Positions 23,500 to 34,300 of a stretch of 60,757 nt of DNA are shown one piece after another (position 1 is the stretch's first letter; every line of letters begins with the position of its first letter). A program made the position numbers and the translations under genes. The stretch covers positions 1-60,757 of the IMG/VR virus record IMGVR_UViG_3300017917_001220; one strand, 5' to 3'. The DNA comes from a virus. The notes under the pieces are model-generated. The model was not told where the DNA came from and ran no database searches. It saw nothing but the letters and a program-made list of their open reading frames with translations.

Positions 23500-26400
23500 A
23501 TGGCTGAGAATAATCAATCTAACACTGGTAACATAAGAGAAGAGTACAATTTAGCAAGAATTGGCCTTGATATGGATAGTTCTACTAACCAGATTGCAAA
23601 GGGCAAGCTTTCTTATGCTCTTAATGCTGTAGTGGAGAATTTTGATAGCGATAGCGTTAATTATCAAAATGAACCAGGAAATGAACTGTGTTTAGATTTT
23701 CCTTTAGACTATCATCTTATTGGAACTCATTTTATTCCAGAGAAAAATAAACATATATTTTTTTTAGTTAATCCTTCTACAGGACTTTCTGAAATAGGAT
23801 ATATGAATAACAATGATTGTATCTATCATACACTAGTTTCAGCAAATTGTTTAAATTTTAATATTGACAATCCTATACATAAAGTGGTACATAAAATAAC
23901 TAATTGTACTACAGAAATATATTGGACTGATGGTTTAAATCCAAGAAGATATTTAGATATTGAAAACATCCCATACATTCTATCATATCCAATAGCATTA
24001 GGAGGAAATATAGATTTATGTGGAATAACAGAAACAAAACAATTAGATTGTAATAAATTAAATGTCCAGCCAAATTTTGATATTCCAAAGTTAGAAGTGG
24101 TGGATATTAATACAGGAGGAGAATTACAGGCTGGAACATATCAATTTGCAATACAATATTGTGATGCTAATGGTAATCCATATACATCATACTATTCTAT
24201 AACCAATCCCACTCCTATTTTTGATCCTGCAAAAACAACATTAAACTTCAACTACACTGTAGGAAGATCTATTGTTGTTAATGTATCTAATCTAGATATA
24301 TCTGGATTATTTGAATATTTTAACATAGCTGTTATTAAAACAGTGAATGCCATTTCTTCTGTAGAACTAATAGGAACTTATTTTATTAATAATGTAAGTA
24401 GACAAATTGTTTACACTGGGCAAAATGTAACACAAATTAGACTTACAATCAATGATATTTTTGAAAAGTTTCCTTATTATGATGTAGCAGAAGATTTAAC
24501 CACTGTACAAGATATTCTAGTGTGGGACGGTCTTACGTCAATAGACAGAATCAATTATCAAAAAATTGCCAATCAAATAGATCTTAAATGGCAGTCTTAC
24601 AGAATTCCTAACACTGAAACATACGCTGATGAGTTAAATGCTACAAATTATAGGGGATATTTAAGAGATGAGGTGTATGCATTTGAGATTGTATTTTTAC
24701 TAAAAAATGGCAGACAGACAGATGGTTTTCATATTCCAGGAAGAGTGCTTACATACAATGAAACTTCAGAGCCTTTAGTACCTACAACCAACCCTGATTT
24801 TGTTGGTGATCCTGAATTTGAATCAGGAGGTGTGGGATATACATCATATTGGAAGGTGTATAATACAGCTTCTGTCATTGGGTTTGCTCCTGAATATTCA
24901 GCTGCTACAGATAAAACAACATATAAAGGCCCATATCAGTATGGAGAGTTTGCTTATTGGGAATCAACAGAGAAATATCCATGTAACACTGATTTATGGG
25001 GAGAGCTTGCAAATCAACCAATCAGACATCATAAGTTTCCCGATGTCTTAGTTAGTCCTATATTTGAAAGTCCTGTGTATGCACTAGGACCAGGATTTTC
25101 TCCTGTAATGCAGAATGATGCAATATTTCCTATAGGAGTGAGAATAGATATTCAACAGGTGTCTCAATTAATATATACATCTGATTTAACAAAGGAACAG
25201 AAAGAGAGTATTGTAGCTTTTAAAATTGTTAGAGGAGATAGGAGTACAAATAAATCTATAGTTTCTAAAGGAATATTAAGAAATGTAGGCAAATATAATA
25301 GAGAGGGTACAGACTATTATTATCCAAACTATCCATATAACGATCTTAGAAAAGATCCTTTTATACTTTCAAAGAGTAATGCCTACAAAGATGAGTGTAA
25401 AGTGTATACAGGTACACCTAGTGTAAGTGGTACATATCAATACACAGATTGTTACACAAATGCAACAGTGGTAGCTAATATGACTGCTGGTACATCTATC
25501 ACTATTACATCTTTATCAACACCAATTGCAATAACAGGAACAGTCACTTTTACAGTGTCTACACAGCCTTTATCTGATTTTTATAAAACACCAGAATTAG
25601 AAGGCTTTTCTTCTAATGAGACTAAATACAGACATGTATTTAATTCTCCAGAAACTTTATTTGGCCAGCCTTATTTAGGAAATGTTCTTAAGCTAGAAAA
25701 TGTAATTCTTGGAGGTGGTAAAGCTCATTTTGTAGAAGTGAAGAATCATGCTCTTTACAAACTTTTAACAAAAGAAGCACAAGAGGATGCGCTAAAATCT
25801 AGCACAGATATAGCTTCTATCACTGGCACTTTAGATCCTACAGTTTTATTTACAGCTTATCAGGCTTACCTACAAATATATATTAACGGCATCACTAGAA
25901 AAAACTACACTTATTCATTCAACTCTATAGCTAGTTATGATTATAGTGCAGATATAGTGAACAATATTGGTGTAAAACAAAGACCTTTAGCACTAGCTCA
26001 GTATATATTTGAAGGATTTCAAGCTGTAGGAGAGACAAATGGTATTAATATTAATAACTATAATAGAGAATCTTCTGTATATTTAAAAACCATAGAATCA
26101 AGAAATGGTGTTACAGTGAGTCCTCTACCTTTTCCAGATAAAACTCCTTCTATTGCTCCTACAGGAGTGAGCCTTTTTACAGATGATTCTAGATTCGTAG
26201 CTTCTGATGATAACAAATGTGCTGTTCCTAATGAGCAGAGACATATAAATGTTATTTCTTATTATGCTTCAATGAAAAATATATTTGTTAACCAATGGGG
26301 ACAAATATATTCTTATGACACTATTGATACAGGATTTCAGAGCAATATTCAAGTAGATAATATTCTTAATGGTCAACCATCAATAGCTACAGTGTTTGGT

Positions 26401-29400
26401 GGAGACACATTTATTGGAAAGTTTGCATTTAAAACAAAACTTCCTTTTTTTATTGATAATAGAGTGGGGGCTCCCGATGATTCAGATATATTTTATGATG
26501 AAATAGGAAATATAGCCTATCCTAAATATTGGTATTCTTCTAGGTCAATTCTTAGTGACTATCCTGTTCCTGGAGGAACAACAATGAAGAATATTATATC
26601 TGTTAAAGCACGTAATTTTGATTGTCCAAATAGTCAACTTCCTGCTCCAGATCCTGGACCTCCAGTGGTTGTAAATCCTAATAGAACTTTCTATGATGGA
26701 AAAATGTATTTATTTGCTTACGGTATTCCTTATTTTTATGTGGAATCTTCTATTAACGTAGATCTTAGACAAGCATTTAATAATCAAGAAGGAGATTTTT
26801 ATCCACATGTAAGTACAGGTATTCCTGATAACTGGTTACAAGAATCAGTGGTTCCTATTGCACAGGACAATACATATTATTATAATGTAACATATTCAAA
26901 GCAAAACAAAGAAAATTTATTTACACATCTTCCTAATAATTGGGAAACTAAAGCATGTTTTACAACATTCCCTTTCAGAGCAATATATTCTGATCAACAA
27001 GAGAGTTTTACAAACTCTGGTGTAAATAACTGGTTAAACTATAGTGCAACTTCTTATTTTGATTTTCCACAAAACTTTGGAAAACTAATATCACTAGATG
27101 GTATACAAAACAAAGCTGTATTAGCTAGATTTGAAAACAAATCTTTGCTTTATAATACAATGCTTACAGTGCAAACAAGTAATCCTCAGGCAGCTTATTT
27201 AGGTAATGACACATTATTCAAATCAGCTCCTCCAATTGATTTTGCTGAAACAGATCTTGGATATGTAGGAAGTCAAAACAAATTTTTATTAAAAATTCCT
27301 CAAGGACAAATCACTGTTGATGCTAAAAGAGGTCAGGTGTTTTTAATTGCTGGTAATCAAGCAACAGATCTTTCTGCTTTTGGTCTTGGAATGAATAAAT
27401 TTTTCACAGACCATTTAGCTTTTGAAATATTAAGATATTTCCCAACCGTAAATACAGATAATCACTTTAATGGAATAGGGTTACATGGAGTGTATGATAG
27501 TAAATTTGATAGAGTGATTATATCAAAACTTGATTATATACCACTTTCTAATGATGTTAAATATGATGAAGAAACAAAGGATTTTTATGTAGAAAGGGTG
27601 GTGAATGGTGTTACGTTTAAAGATGTAGTAGATTTATCAGACACAGATTATTTCTGCAACAAATCTTGGACACTTTCCTTCAACATGAACACTAAGAGCT
27701 GGATAAGTTTTCATAGTTATATTCCTAATTTTTATATAGCAGAAAACAATTTCTTCTATTCAGGAATAAATGGAGGATGTGATCTTGAAGCTCTTGCTTT
27801 TGAAGAACTTCCCCCAACTACCACAACAACCACTACAGAACCTATTCCTATTGATTTTTCCTTTGTTTACACTTGTATATGTGTAGGAAATGGTTGTGGA
27901 AGAATCTCAGTGGGTCCTACAGGAGTTTATCCAGAGGGATATATCACTGGAGGTAGTGGAGAATATGATATAAATCCATTTCCTTACCCTAGTGCAGCTG
28001 AGGCACTAACAGGAGAATTTAGTTTAAATGTCACTCATTTACAAAATGATGAGGTGGATAATGGCACTTGGTATATTGCTGTTAGAGATCACAACAATCC
28101 TTCTAACATAACAGTGAAGTCTATAACAATTAATTGTAACAACTATCCTATAGTGTTAGGCCCTGCTGCTGAAACATCAGGAGAAGCCTGTTCTTTATAT
28201 CCAGTGGGCCCAACAACAACATATTGGACCACTACATCTGGTACCACTGTAGATTTAACAATATTCTACACTGATCCAGCCTGCACTATTCCTTTCAATG
28301 GAGGTACATTATATTATAGCGACGGTACAAATTATTATTTAATTGGACCAGAAGGACTATTATATAATTTCTTTACATGCCCTGTTCTTCCTGCTGTTTA
28401 TAATTTAACTTTAAGATTAACTGCTTATGAAACAGTTTCTCCTTCTAAGGTTAAGCCTTTTTATAAGGTAAATTCTGGATCTTGGCAGCCTTTTATCTCA
28501 AATCCAGAAGCTGTAGTTAGTGTGCAAGCTGGAGGAAGTGGTATGTACGCTTTAAACGCTTTTGGTATTTATGCCTCCCCTGGAGATTTAGTATCAGTTA
28601 TGTTTAAAGACTTAGCAGGAAATGAGATAGAATTTGGAGAAGGAGTGAACAACTTCTTCAACAAAACAGACCAAACAAGATATATGGGTTATTGTGGAAC
28701 TTTAGATCCATTTAGTTTCACAGCCACTAGTATACCTCCTGGATATGCTTATGAAGTGTATTTTAATATCAATGCTGTTTCTAATAATTATGTTCCTTGT
28801 ACCCCTCCTACAATAACAAATATGTATATTGGAGGACCTTTTACTACCTATAATAGTGTGTCAAAAGACAATTTAATAGCTCTTAATAACGACGCAACTA
28901 TTTATTATGGATTTAATAGTGAAACTTTTTCTGACTCTTTTTCAGCAGAAAGTGATATAATTAGAAGTATAATAATCCAACCAGATAAAAAAATATTAGT
29001 AGGAGGATATTTTAAAAAATATGATGGGGCGACACAATATTTTATTATTAGATTAAATACTGATGGAACTAAAGATAATACTTTTGATACTACTTCATCT
29101 ATTGGATTAGCAAATGGTCCATTATATAGTATGGGTTTACAATCTAATAATAAAATAATAGTATCTTGTGGACGTAATATATTTAGATTAAATACTGATG
29201 GAACAATAGACAGTAGCTTTGCTTCCGTTTATTTTAATACATATTCTGAATCTATAACTATTCAACCAGATGATAAAATAGTATGTTGTGGAAATTTTTC
29301 ATATCTTAATGGTATTAATATAAGTAATGATATAACAAGATTATTATCTGACGGAAGTTTAGATACTAGTTTTACTTTACCTCTATTTGGAGGATTTTAT

Positions 29401-29898
29401 GCTAGCCAATCTATACTTAAAATAGCACTTCAATCTGACGGAAAAATTATATGTGGGGGAACTTTTACAACTTTTAATATTTCAAGTAAAAATAGAATAG
29501 CTAGATTATTGAGTAATGGAAATATTGATAATACTTTTGTTATAGGCGCAGGATTTAATGATACAGTTTTAACTGTAACTGTTCAGGCAGATCAAAAAAT
29601 ATTAGTTGGTGGTTGGTTTACAAGCTATAATGGTACTAGTTGTCCTAGACTGATTAGATTATTATCTACAGGAACTATTGATTCATCCTTTAATATTTCA
29701 AGTGGATTTGATGGACCAGTAAGATCAATAGTCATTCAGCCCGATAATAAAATATTAATAGGAGGTGCTTTTACTTCTTACAATGGATATACTTGTAATA
29801 ATTTAGTTAGATTATTAGAGAATGGGGATATAGATTTAAGTTTTGATACTTCTATTGGATTTAATAATACTGTTTATGCAATAACACTTAATTCTTAA
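23500..29898 (+). CDS. Giant tail muzzle/stabilisation protein with C-terminal beta-propeller
   Basis: The 2,132-residue protein starts EEYNLARIGLDMDSSTNQI, a typical opening of phage stabilisation (muzzle) proteins in crAss-like phages, and is beta-rich throughout. Near residues 1,437-1,447 a Thr-rich linker (PPTTTTTTTEP) starts a set of Ig-like or adhesin-type modules. From about residue 1,775 to the end are seven repeats of the form QPDxKILVGGxFxxYxG....RLxxDGxxDxxF, the delta-60/DUF5122 repeat that folds into a seven-bladed propeller. The final strand YAITLNS would close it with the first. The body forms the tail tip; the propeller probably faces the host. Confidence 0.85.
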   Translation: MAENNQSNTGNIREEYNLARIGLDMDSSTNQIAKGKLSYALNAVVENFDSDSVNYQNEPGNELCLDFPLDYHLIGTHFIPEKNKHIFFLVNPSTGLSEIGYMNNNDCIYHTLVSANCLNFNIDNPIHKVVHKITNCTTEIYWTDGLNPRRYLDIENIPYILSYPIALGGNIDLCGITETKQLDCNKLNVQPNFDIPKLEVVDINTGGELQAGTYQFAIQYCDANGNPYTSYYSITNPTPIFDPAKTTLNFNYTVGRSIVVNVSNLDISGLFEYFNIAVIKTVNAISSVELIGTYFINNVSRQIVYTGQNVTQIRLTINDIFEKFPYYDVAEDLTTVQDILVWDGLTSIDRINYQKIANQIDLKWQSYRIPNTETYADELNATNYRGYLRDEVYAFEIVFLLKNGRQTDGFHIPGRVLTYNETSEPLVPTTNPDFVGDPEFESGGVGYTSYWKVYNTASVIGFAPEYSAATDKTTYKGPYQYGEFAYWESTEKYPCNTDLWGELANQPIRHHKFPDVLVSPIFESPVYALGPGFSPVMQNDAIFPIGVRIDIQQVSQLIYTSDLTKEQKESIVAFKIVRGDRSTNKSIVSKGILRNVGKYNREGTDYYYPNYPYNDLRKDPFILSKSNAYKDECKVYTGTPSVSGTYQYTDCYTNATVVANMTAGTSITITSLSTPIAITGTVTFTVSTQPLSDFYKTPELEGFSSNETKYRHVFNSPETLFGQPYLGNVLKLENVILGGGKAHFVEVKNHALYKLLTKEAQEDALKSSTDIASITGTLDPTVLFTAYQAYLQIYINGITRKNYTYSFNSIASYDYSADIVNNIGVKQRPLALAQYIFEGFQAVGETNGININNYNRESSVYLKTIESRNGVTVSPLPFPDKTPSIAPTGVSLFTDDSRFVASDDNKCAVPNEQRHINVISYYASMKNIFVNQWGQIYSYDTIDTGFQSNIQVDNILNGQPSIATVFGGDTFIGKFAFKTKLPFFIDNRVGAPDDSDIFYDEIGNIAYPKYWYSSRSILSDYPVPGGTTMKNIISVKARNFDCPNSQLPAPDPGPPVVVNPNRTFYDGKMYLFAYGIPYFYVESSINVDLRQAFNNQEGDFYPHVSTGIPDNWLQESVVPIAQDNTYYYNVTYSKQNKENLFTHLPNNWETKACFTTFPFRAIYSDQQESFTNSGVNNWLNYSATSYFDFPQNFGKLISLDGIQNKAVLARFENKSLLYNTMLTVQTSNPQAAYLGNDTLFKSAPPIDFAETDLGYVGSQNKFLLKIPQGQITVDAKRGQVFLIAGNQATDLSAFGLGMNKFFTDHLAFEILRYFPTVNTDNHFNGIGLHGVYDSKFDRVIISKLDYIPLSNDVKYDEETKDFYVERVVNGVTFKDVVDLSDTDYFCNKSWTLSFNMNTKSWISFHSYIPNFYIAENNFFYSGINGGCDLEALAFEELPPTTTTTTTEPIPIDFSFVYTCICVGNGCGRISVGPTGVYPEGYITGGSGEYDINPFPYPSAAEALTGEFSLNVTHLQNDEVDNGTWYIAVRDHNNPSNITVKSITINCNNYPIVLGPAAETSGEACSLYPVGPTTTYWTTTSGTTVDLTIFYTDPACTIPFNGGTLYYSDGTNYYLIGPEGLLYNFFTCPVLPAVYNLTLRLTAYETVSPSKVKPFYKVNSGSWQPFISNPEAVVSVQAGGSGMYALNAFGIYASPGDLVSVMFKDLAGNEIEFGEGVNNFFNKTDQTRYMGYCGTLDPFSFTATSIPPGYAYEVYFNINAVSNNYVPCTPPTITNMYIGGPFTTYNSVSKDNLIALNNDATIYYGFNSETFSDSFSAESDIIRSIIIQPDKKILVGGYFKKYDGATQYFIIRLNTDGTKDNTFDTTSSIGLANGPLYSMGLQSNNKIIVSCGRNIFRLNTDGTIDSSFASVYFNTYSESITIQPDDKIVCCGNFSYLNGINISNDITRLLSDGSLDTSFTLPLFGGFYASQSILKIALQSDGKIICGGTFTTFNISSKNRIARLLSNGNIDNTFVIGAGFNDTVLTVTVQADQKILVGGWFTSYNGTSCPRLIRLLSTGTIDSSFNISSGFDGPVRSIVIQPDNKILIGGAFTSYNGYTCNNLVRLLENGDIDLSFDTSIGFNNTVYAITLNS
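28820..29896 (+). repeat. Seven tandem delta-60-type repeats in the muzzle gene
   Basis: About 120-165 bases per repeat encode blades, each with a variant of Q(P/S)D(K/D/N)KI(L/I)(V/I)GG.F then (I/L)(A/V/I)RL....G..D.(S/T)F. One repeat is shorter (KIIVSCGRNIFRLNTDG). DNA identity between copies is moderate, so they are old or diversified duplicates. Confidence 0.75.
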
Positions 29899-29913
29899 AT
29901 AATACATATTTTA

Positions 29914-30780
29914 ATGTCTAAAACAATACTTATAAAATTAACAAAGGCTGGTATTAGAACAGGTCCTTTTACAATCTCAGATAACTATGGGAATGTATTA
30001 GGAACTGATGTTTCTAAAGACACTCTTATTGCAGGACTTCCAGCAGTTGTTGATGATGCTGTCACTGTTATTATAATAAAATCCACAGGAAAATGCAAAG
30101 CAAAAATAAACATTCCTGTTAAGCAACTTTATTTAGATGAAGTGGCTAACATAAAATTTGTAAATACAAATACAGCTTCTTTATGGAGACATTTAACAAA
30201 TACAATGATTTATAATATCTATTACGGAGATATACAACCTTATGTAATTGAATATCCATTTTCCTATCAGTTTCAGGATGAGATATTACAAAATGTTAAG
30301 GATTATACAAAGGTGTATCAATATCTTCCTATTCCAGACGGAGTATTTAACAACAATGCTAAAATAGAAACAAATAACGTTTATTTTAACAAAGCTGTTT
30401 TATATAACGGACAACAGAGTACAGGTCTTTTAGAACTAGTACCTAAACCAAAAAACAACTTAAAAGAATATTTAAAATATCCTTTATATAATGCAGAAAG
30501 TAAAACAATAACTTTTACTAAGTCTGACAACTTCTACCAATACAATACATTTTGGTCTTTAGTGAAGAATAAATCAATACCTTTGTTTTTAACAGGATGT
30601 GAGTCTTTATCAGTGGATAAAATAATTAACCAATCTAATATGGACTATTCTAAGAGAAGCTTTAAAAAATCACCTCTAATGGCCAAAGAACTTCGAGTGA
30701 GACACATTTTAGACAACAGAAGTGATGTTCATCTAATCAGCCAATTCATTGTTGCACCAGCTATGATCAGTTATAAATAA
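29914..30780 (+). CDS. Hypothetical virion/cargo-region protein, 288 aa
   Basis: The 288-residue protein has a beta-rich N-terminal section (KTILIKLTKAGIRTGPFTISDNYG), a middle section and a basic C-terminal part (YSKRSFKKSPLMAKELRVRH). The opening resembles small tail-associated proteins found just after the muzzle gene in crAss-like genomes. No catalytic motif is visible. It lies 16 bases after the muzzle gene and is followed at 7 bases by an HNH gene, likely a later insertion. A tail or cargo role is inferred from position. Confidence 0.65.
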   Translation: MSKTILIKLTKAGIRTGPFTISDNYGNVLGTDVSKDTLIAGLPAVVDDAVTVIIIKSTGKCKAKINIPVKQLYLDEVANIKFVNTNTASLWRHLTNTMIYNIYYGDIQPYVIEYPFSYQFQDEILQNVKDYTKVYQYLPIPDGVFNNNAKIETNNVYFNKAVLYNGQQSTGLLELVPKPKNNLKEYLKYPLYNAESKTITFTKSDNFYQYNTFWSLVKNKSIPLFLTGCESLSVDKIINQSNMDYSKRSFKKSPLMAKELRVRHILDNRSDVHLISQFIVAPAMISYK

Positions 30781-30787
30781 ATAATAT

Positions 30788-31336
30788 ATGGAAGTTTGGA
30801 AAGATATTCCTGGATATGAAAACATTTACCAAGTTAGTAACTTAGGTAATATTAAACGTTTGTCTAGTAAAATATGGATAAATAAAAATAATGGGTATTA
30901 TAGATATTATTCAGAAGAAATATTAACTCCCATTATTTCTAAATCGGGATATTATCATGTTAATTTGTATAATAATAAAAAATTACAGACATTTAGAATA
31001 AATAGACTAGTACTAATAGCATTTGACAGACTACCAAATGACAAAGAAGTGTCTATGCACTTAGATAATAATAAACTAAATAATAGTTTAAAAAATTTAA
31101 AATGGGGTACAGTTAAAGATAATGTACAACAAATGCATAGAGAAAAGAGAAATAATTGTGTGACTGGTTCAAAAAATCCAATGGCTAAAATAAATGAAGA
31201 AGAAGTTATAAAAATAAAACTTTTTCATAAATATAGTAATTTTAGTGTATCAGATATAGCTAAAGTTTTTAATAAAAAATATCATTTTGTTTATGAGATT
31301 GTAAATAATCTTAAATGGAAACATGTAATTGTATAA
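30788..31336 (+). CDS. HNH homing endonuclease with NUMOD4 motif
   Basis: The 182-residue protein begins with a NUMOD4 DNA-binding motif (VWKDIPGYENIYQVSNLGNI) followed by an HNH_3-type nuclease: INRLVLIAF (about residues 76-84), MHLDNNKLNNSLKNLKWGT (about 95-113) and DNVQQ. The usual first His (vHRLV) is replaced by Asn (INRLV), while the HLD...NN pair is kept, so activity cannot be assumed. It ends with an HTH-like segment. It sits with only 3-7 base gaps between structural genes, as a free-standing mobile gene. No own promoter is seen. Confidence 0.88.
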   Translation: MEVWKDIPGYENIYQVSNLGNIKRLSSKIWINKNNGYYRYYSEEILTPIISKSGYYHVNLYNNKKLQTFRINRLVLIAFDRLPNDKEVSMHLDNNKLNNSLKNLKWGTVKDNVQQMHREKRNNCVTGSKNPMAKINEEEVIKIKLFHKYSNFSVSDIAKVFNKKYHFVYEIVNNLKWKHVIV

Positions 31337-31339
31337 ATA

Positions 31340-34300
31340 ATGGCAAAGAAATCAATACAAACAAAACAAAGAAAATCTTTACCAAAAGCACAAAATGGTA
31401 TAGAGGGAACAATGGCTGGATTAACAGACAAAGGTTTTAATTATAACAGTGCTTGGGGAGGACAGTTTCAAATGGGAGGGTCTCTCCCAGGAGCTACAGG
31501 GATGATGTATGCACGTACACAAAGCCCTGCTCCTAGTAATGGTCCTTATGCTAAGAAAACAAAAGCTAGTGCACAGAATGGCAAGGAAATGAAATTCTAT
31601 CAAGAAGGTCTTGATTTCAAACCAAAAACTATAAGCAAGAAAGGCTCTAAAATAATAAAAGACCCAAGAGGACAATGGGCTCATCCAGGAAAAATAACAG
31701 AAATACCTTCCAATGAAATAACAATGCAAGGTGTAGACTATCCTGTTTTAGGGGTGAGTGATACAGGGCATACACAAATGATGTACCCAAACCAAAACTA
31801 TGTATATGAAGGAAATTCTGTAACAGAATATCCAATGATGAATATGGAAACAGGAGGATCTATCCAAGACAGAGGGCAATTAAAAAAATTAGACCAATTA
31901 ACAAACTTTACAAATTATAATGATATGGTTAAGGCTAAAACAGGTAAAAATATTAAGAAAGCCCAAGTGGGAATAAATACCCTCACTGGCATAGGAAGTT
32001 CTGTATTAGGAGCTTCTAAAGGAACAAAATATAATAATCAAACAAATCAAATAGGAAATATTCTTGGAGGTATAGGAAGTATAGCTACAGGAGGATCTAG
32101 TAATTTTGGTGGGATGGGAGGTAATCAACTTGGTAGCCAAGCATTAGATCTTTTTGGAGGAGAAGGAACAGCTTCTAAAATTATGAATGTTGGTCCTGCA
32201 GGAGCTTTAGGAAAAGGTGGTGCAGGATTTGCAAAAGGACTTGGTGCAGCAGGCCTTGGTATTCTTGATTCTGCAGGAGATATAATGAAGGGATTTGGCC
32301 AAATGAAACAACAAAAACAAAATATTAAAAAAGCTGATCAATATGCTCAAGTGACTGGTCTTACAGCACAAGCTGCTGAATCTCGTCCAGAGAAGGTGAA
32401 ACGTAAATATGTTAGACCTGAAGATACCATTATACAACCAGAACAAATGGCTCCTAGTTATGGTGGGGGTAGTAATTTCTTAGCTGCGGAGTTTGGTGCA
32501 CAAATTGGTGGTAACCAAACAGAGATACAAAACATGTACAATCCTGGCACTCTCTATGATGATCTTGGATATGAACCAATAAACAGCACTAATGTAAAAC
32601 AATTTAAACAAGGAGGATATATTCCTACAGCAGAGTTTGGAGATTATTTTCAAAGTTCTGGCCAAGCTTCTGTAGGAAAAGGAGTGGGATCTGCAATAGG
32701 TTCTGCATTCTTTGGACCTGTAGGTGGAATGGTGGGAGGACTTTTAGGAGGTATTGCAGGCAATGCTTTAGGAGGAGCACAAGATGCTGAAAAACTTAGA
32801 GGATTTCAAAAACAAGCTGAAGAGAATACACTAAGAGCTGCATACCAACAAGCAGGCCAGAATATCCAAAATCAATATTCTTCTTTTATGGAAGATGGAG
32901 GATATGTATCAAATGATTGGCAACCACAAGTTTTAGCTAAATTTGGTGAATATAATGTAGAAGATCTTTTCTCTCCAGATAAAACAATGAATACATTGCG
33001 TTCTGGAGGACATATTAGACAAAATTATACATTCCCTCAAGACCAATTTCAATTAGGAGGTGAATTACAAACTCATTGGGGAGGATATGCAGAACCTATT
33101 TCTCAAAATCCATACCTCCCTGGGACAGGAGAAACTGTAATGTTTAGAGGACAATCACATGAAGAAACAAATGGAAAAGGACAATCTGGTATAGGAGTAA
33201 CATATGGTGATAATCCTGTAGAAGTGGAAAGAGGTGAACCAGCTATTAAAATGGAAGATGGTGGTGAACAAAGCATGGTGGTATATGGAAATATGCAAAT
33301 CCCTAAATATGGTGTAGAAGCTTTACAAGATCCAAAAGCTAAAGGGAAGAAGTTTAAGAATTACATTAATGATATTTCCAAAACAGAGGCTAAACAAAAC
33401 AAAATTATAGATAAGTCTACAGAAAGAGTGAATAATTTAGATGTTTACACTCCTTTTGATGGATTAGAAATGAATGCTTTACAAGCAAATTTAATTGGTG
33501 CAGATATGAAATTAAAAAATATAGCTCAGAAAAAACAAACAGCAGCTCAAGTGCAAAATGCAATTCTTGATACAGCAGAAGAATTTGGACTAGAATCTGA
33601 TGCTCTTGCTAAAGGACAGATTAAAAAAGCTAAGTTTGGAGCTAAATTAGAAACAGCTCAAAACGGTAAAAAATATAAAAGTAGATATGATATTCAACCT
33701 TGGGCAGGTAATTTATTTGGACCTTTAGGTAAAAAAACAGCATCATCTTTTTCAGCAGAAGAGTGGGATGATATTGCTGATAAATTAGGATTTAGAGGAA
33801 AAGGTAATAAACAATTTGAAGAATTTCTACTTAGAAATGAAGAAGCTGCTCCTTTAATTAAAGCTAGACATCAAGAGCTTTATCAAAAAGATCCTTGGAT
33901 TGACCCAAAACATTTTGGTTATGGATGGGCTGCAGGAGATTTAAAAAATCTTAAACGTAAAGATGCAGAAACAATTATACCTGGAAGAGAAAAACCAACA
34001 ATGGGTGGGTTTAATTTAAGTGGTAAACCAATAGATTTTAAACCAGCACCAAAACAACCTGGTCCTGACAAAGGAAAATTTGATTGGAAAGGATTGACGC
34101 AATCAGCAATATCTAATTTAAATCCTTTATTTAGACCAACAAATCAGGAACCATTAGATCCCTCTCAATTGATGGCAGAGCAATATGCTTTAGCAACAAA
34201 CCAATTAGAACCTGTACAAGCACAATTGTACAAACCAATGTTAGAACAACCATTTGATATTTCTCTACAAGATCAATTAAATGCTAACCAAGCAGATTTT

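Noticed and set aside
24800-25051. Frames of 60-125 residues inside the giant genes on either strand
   Set aside because: They overlap long, clearly coding genes fully, lack leaders and have composition expected of shadow frames.
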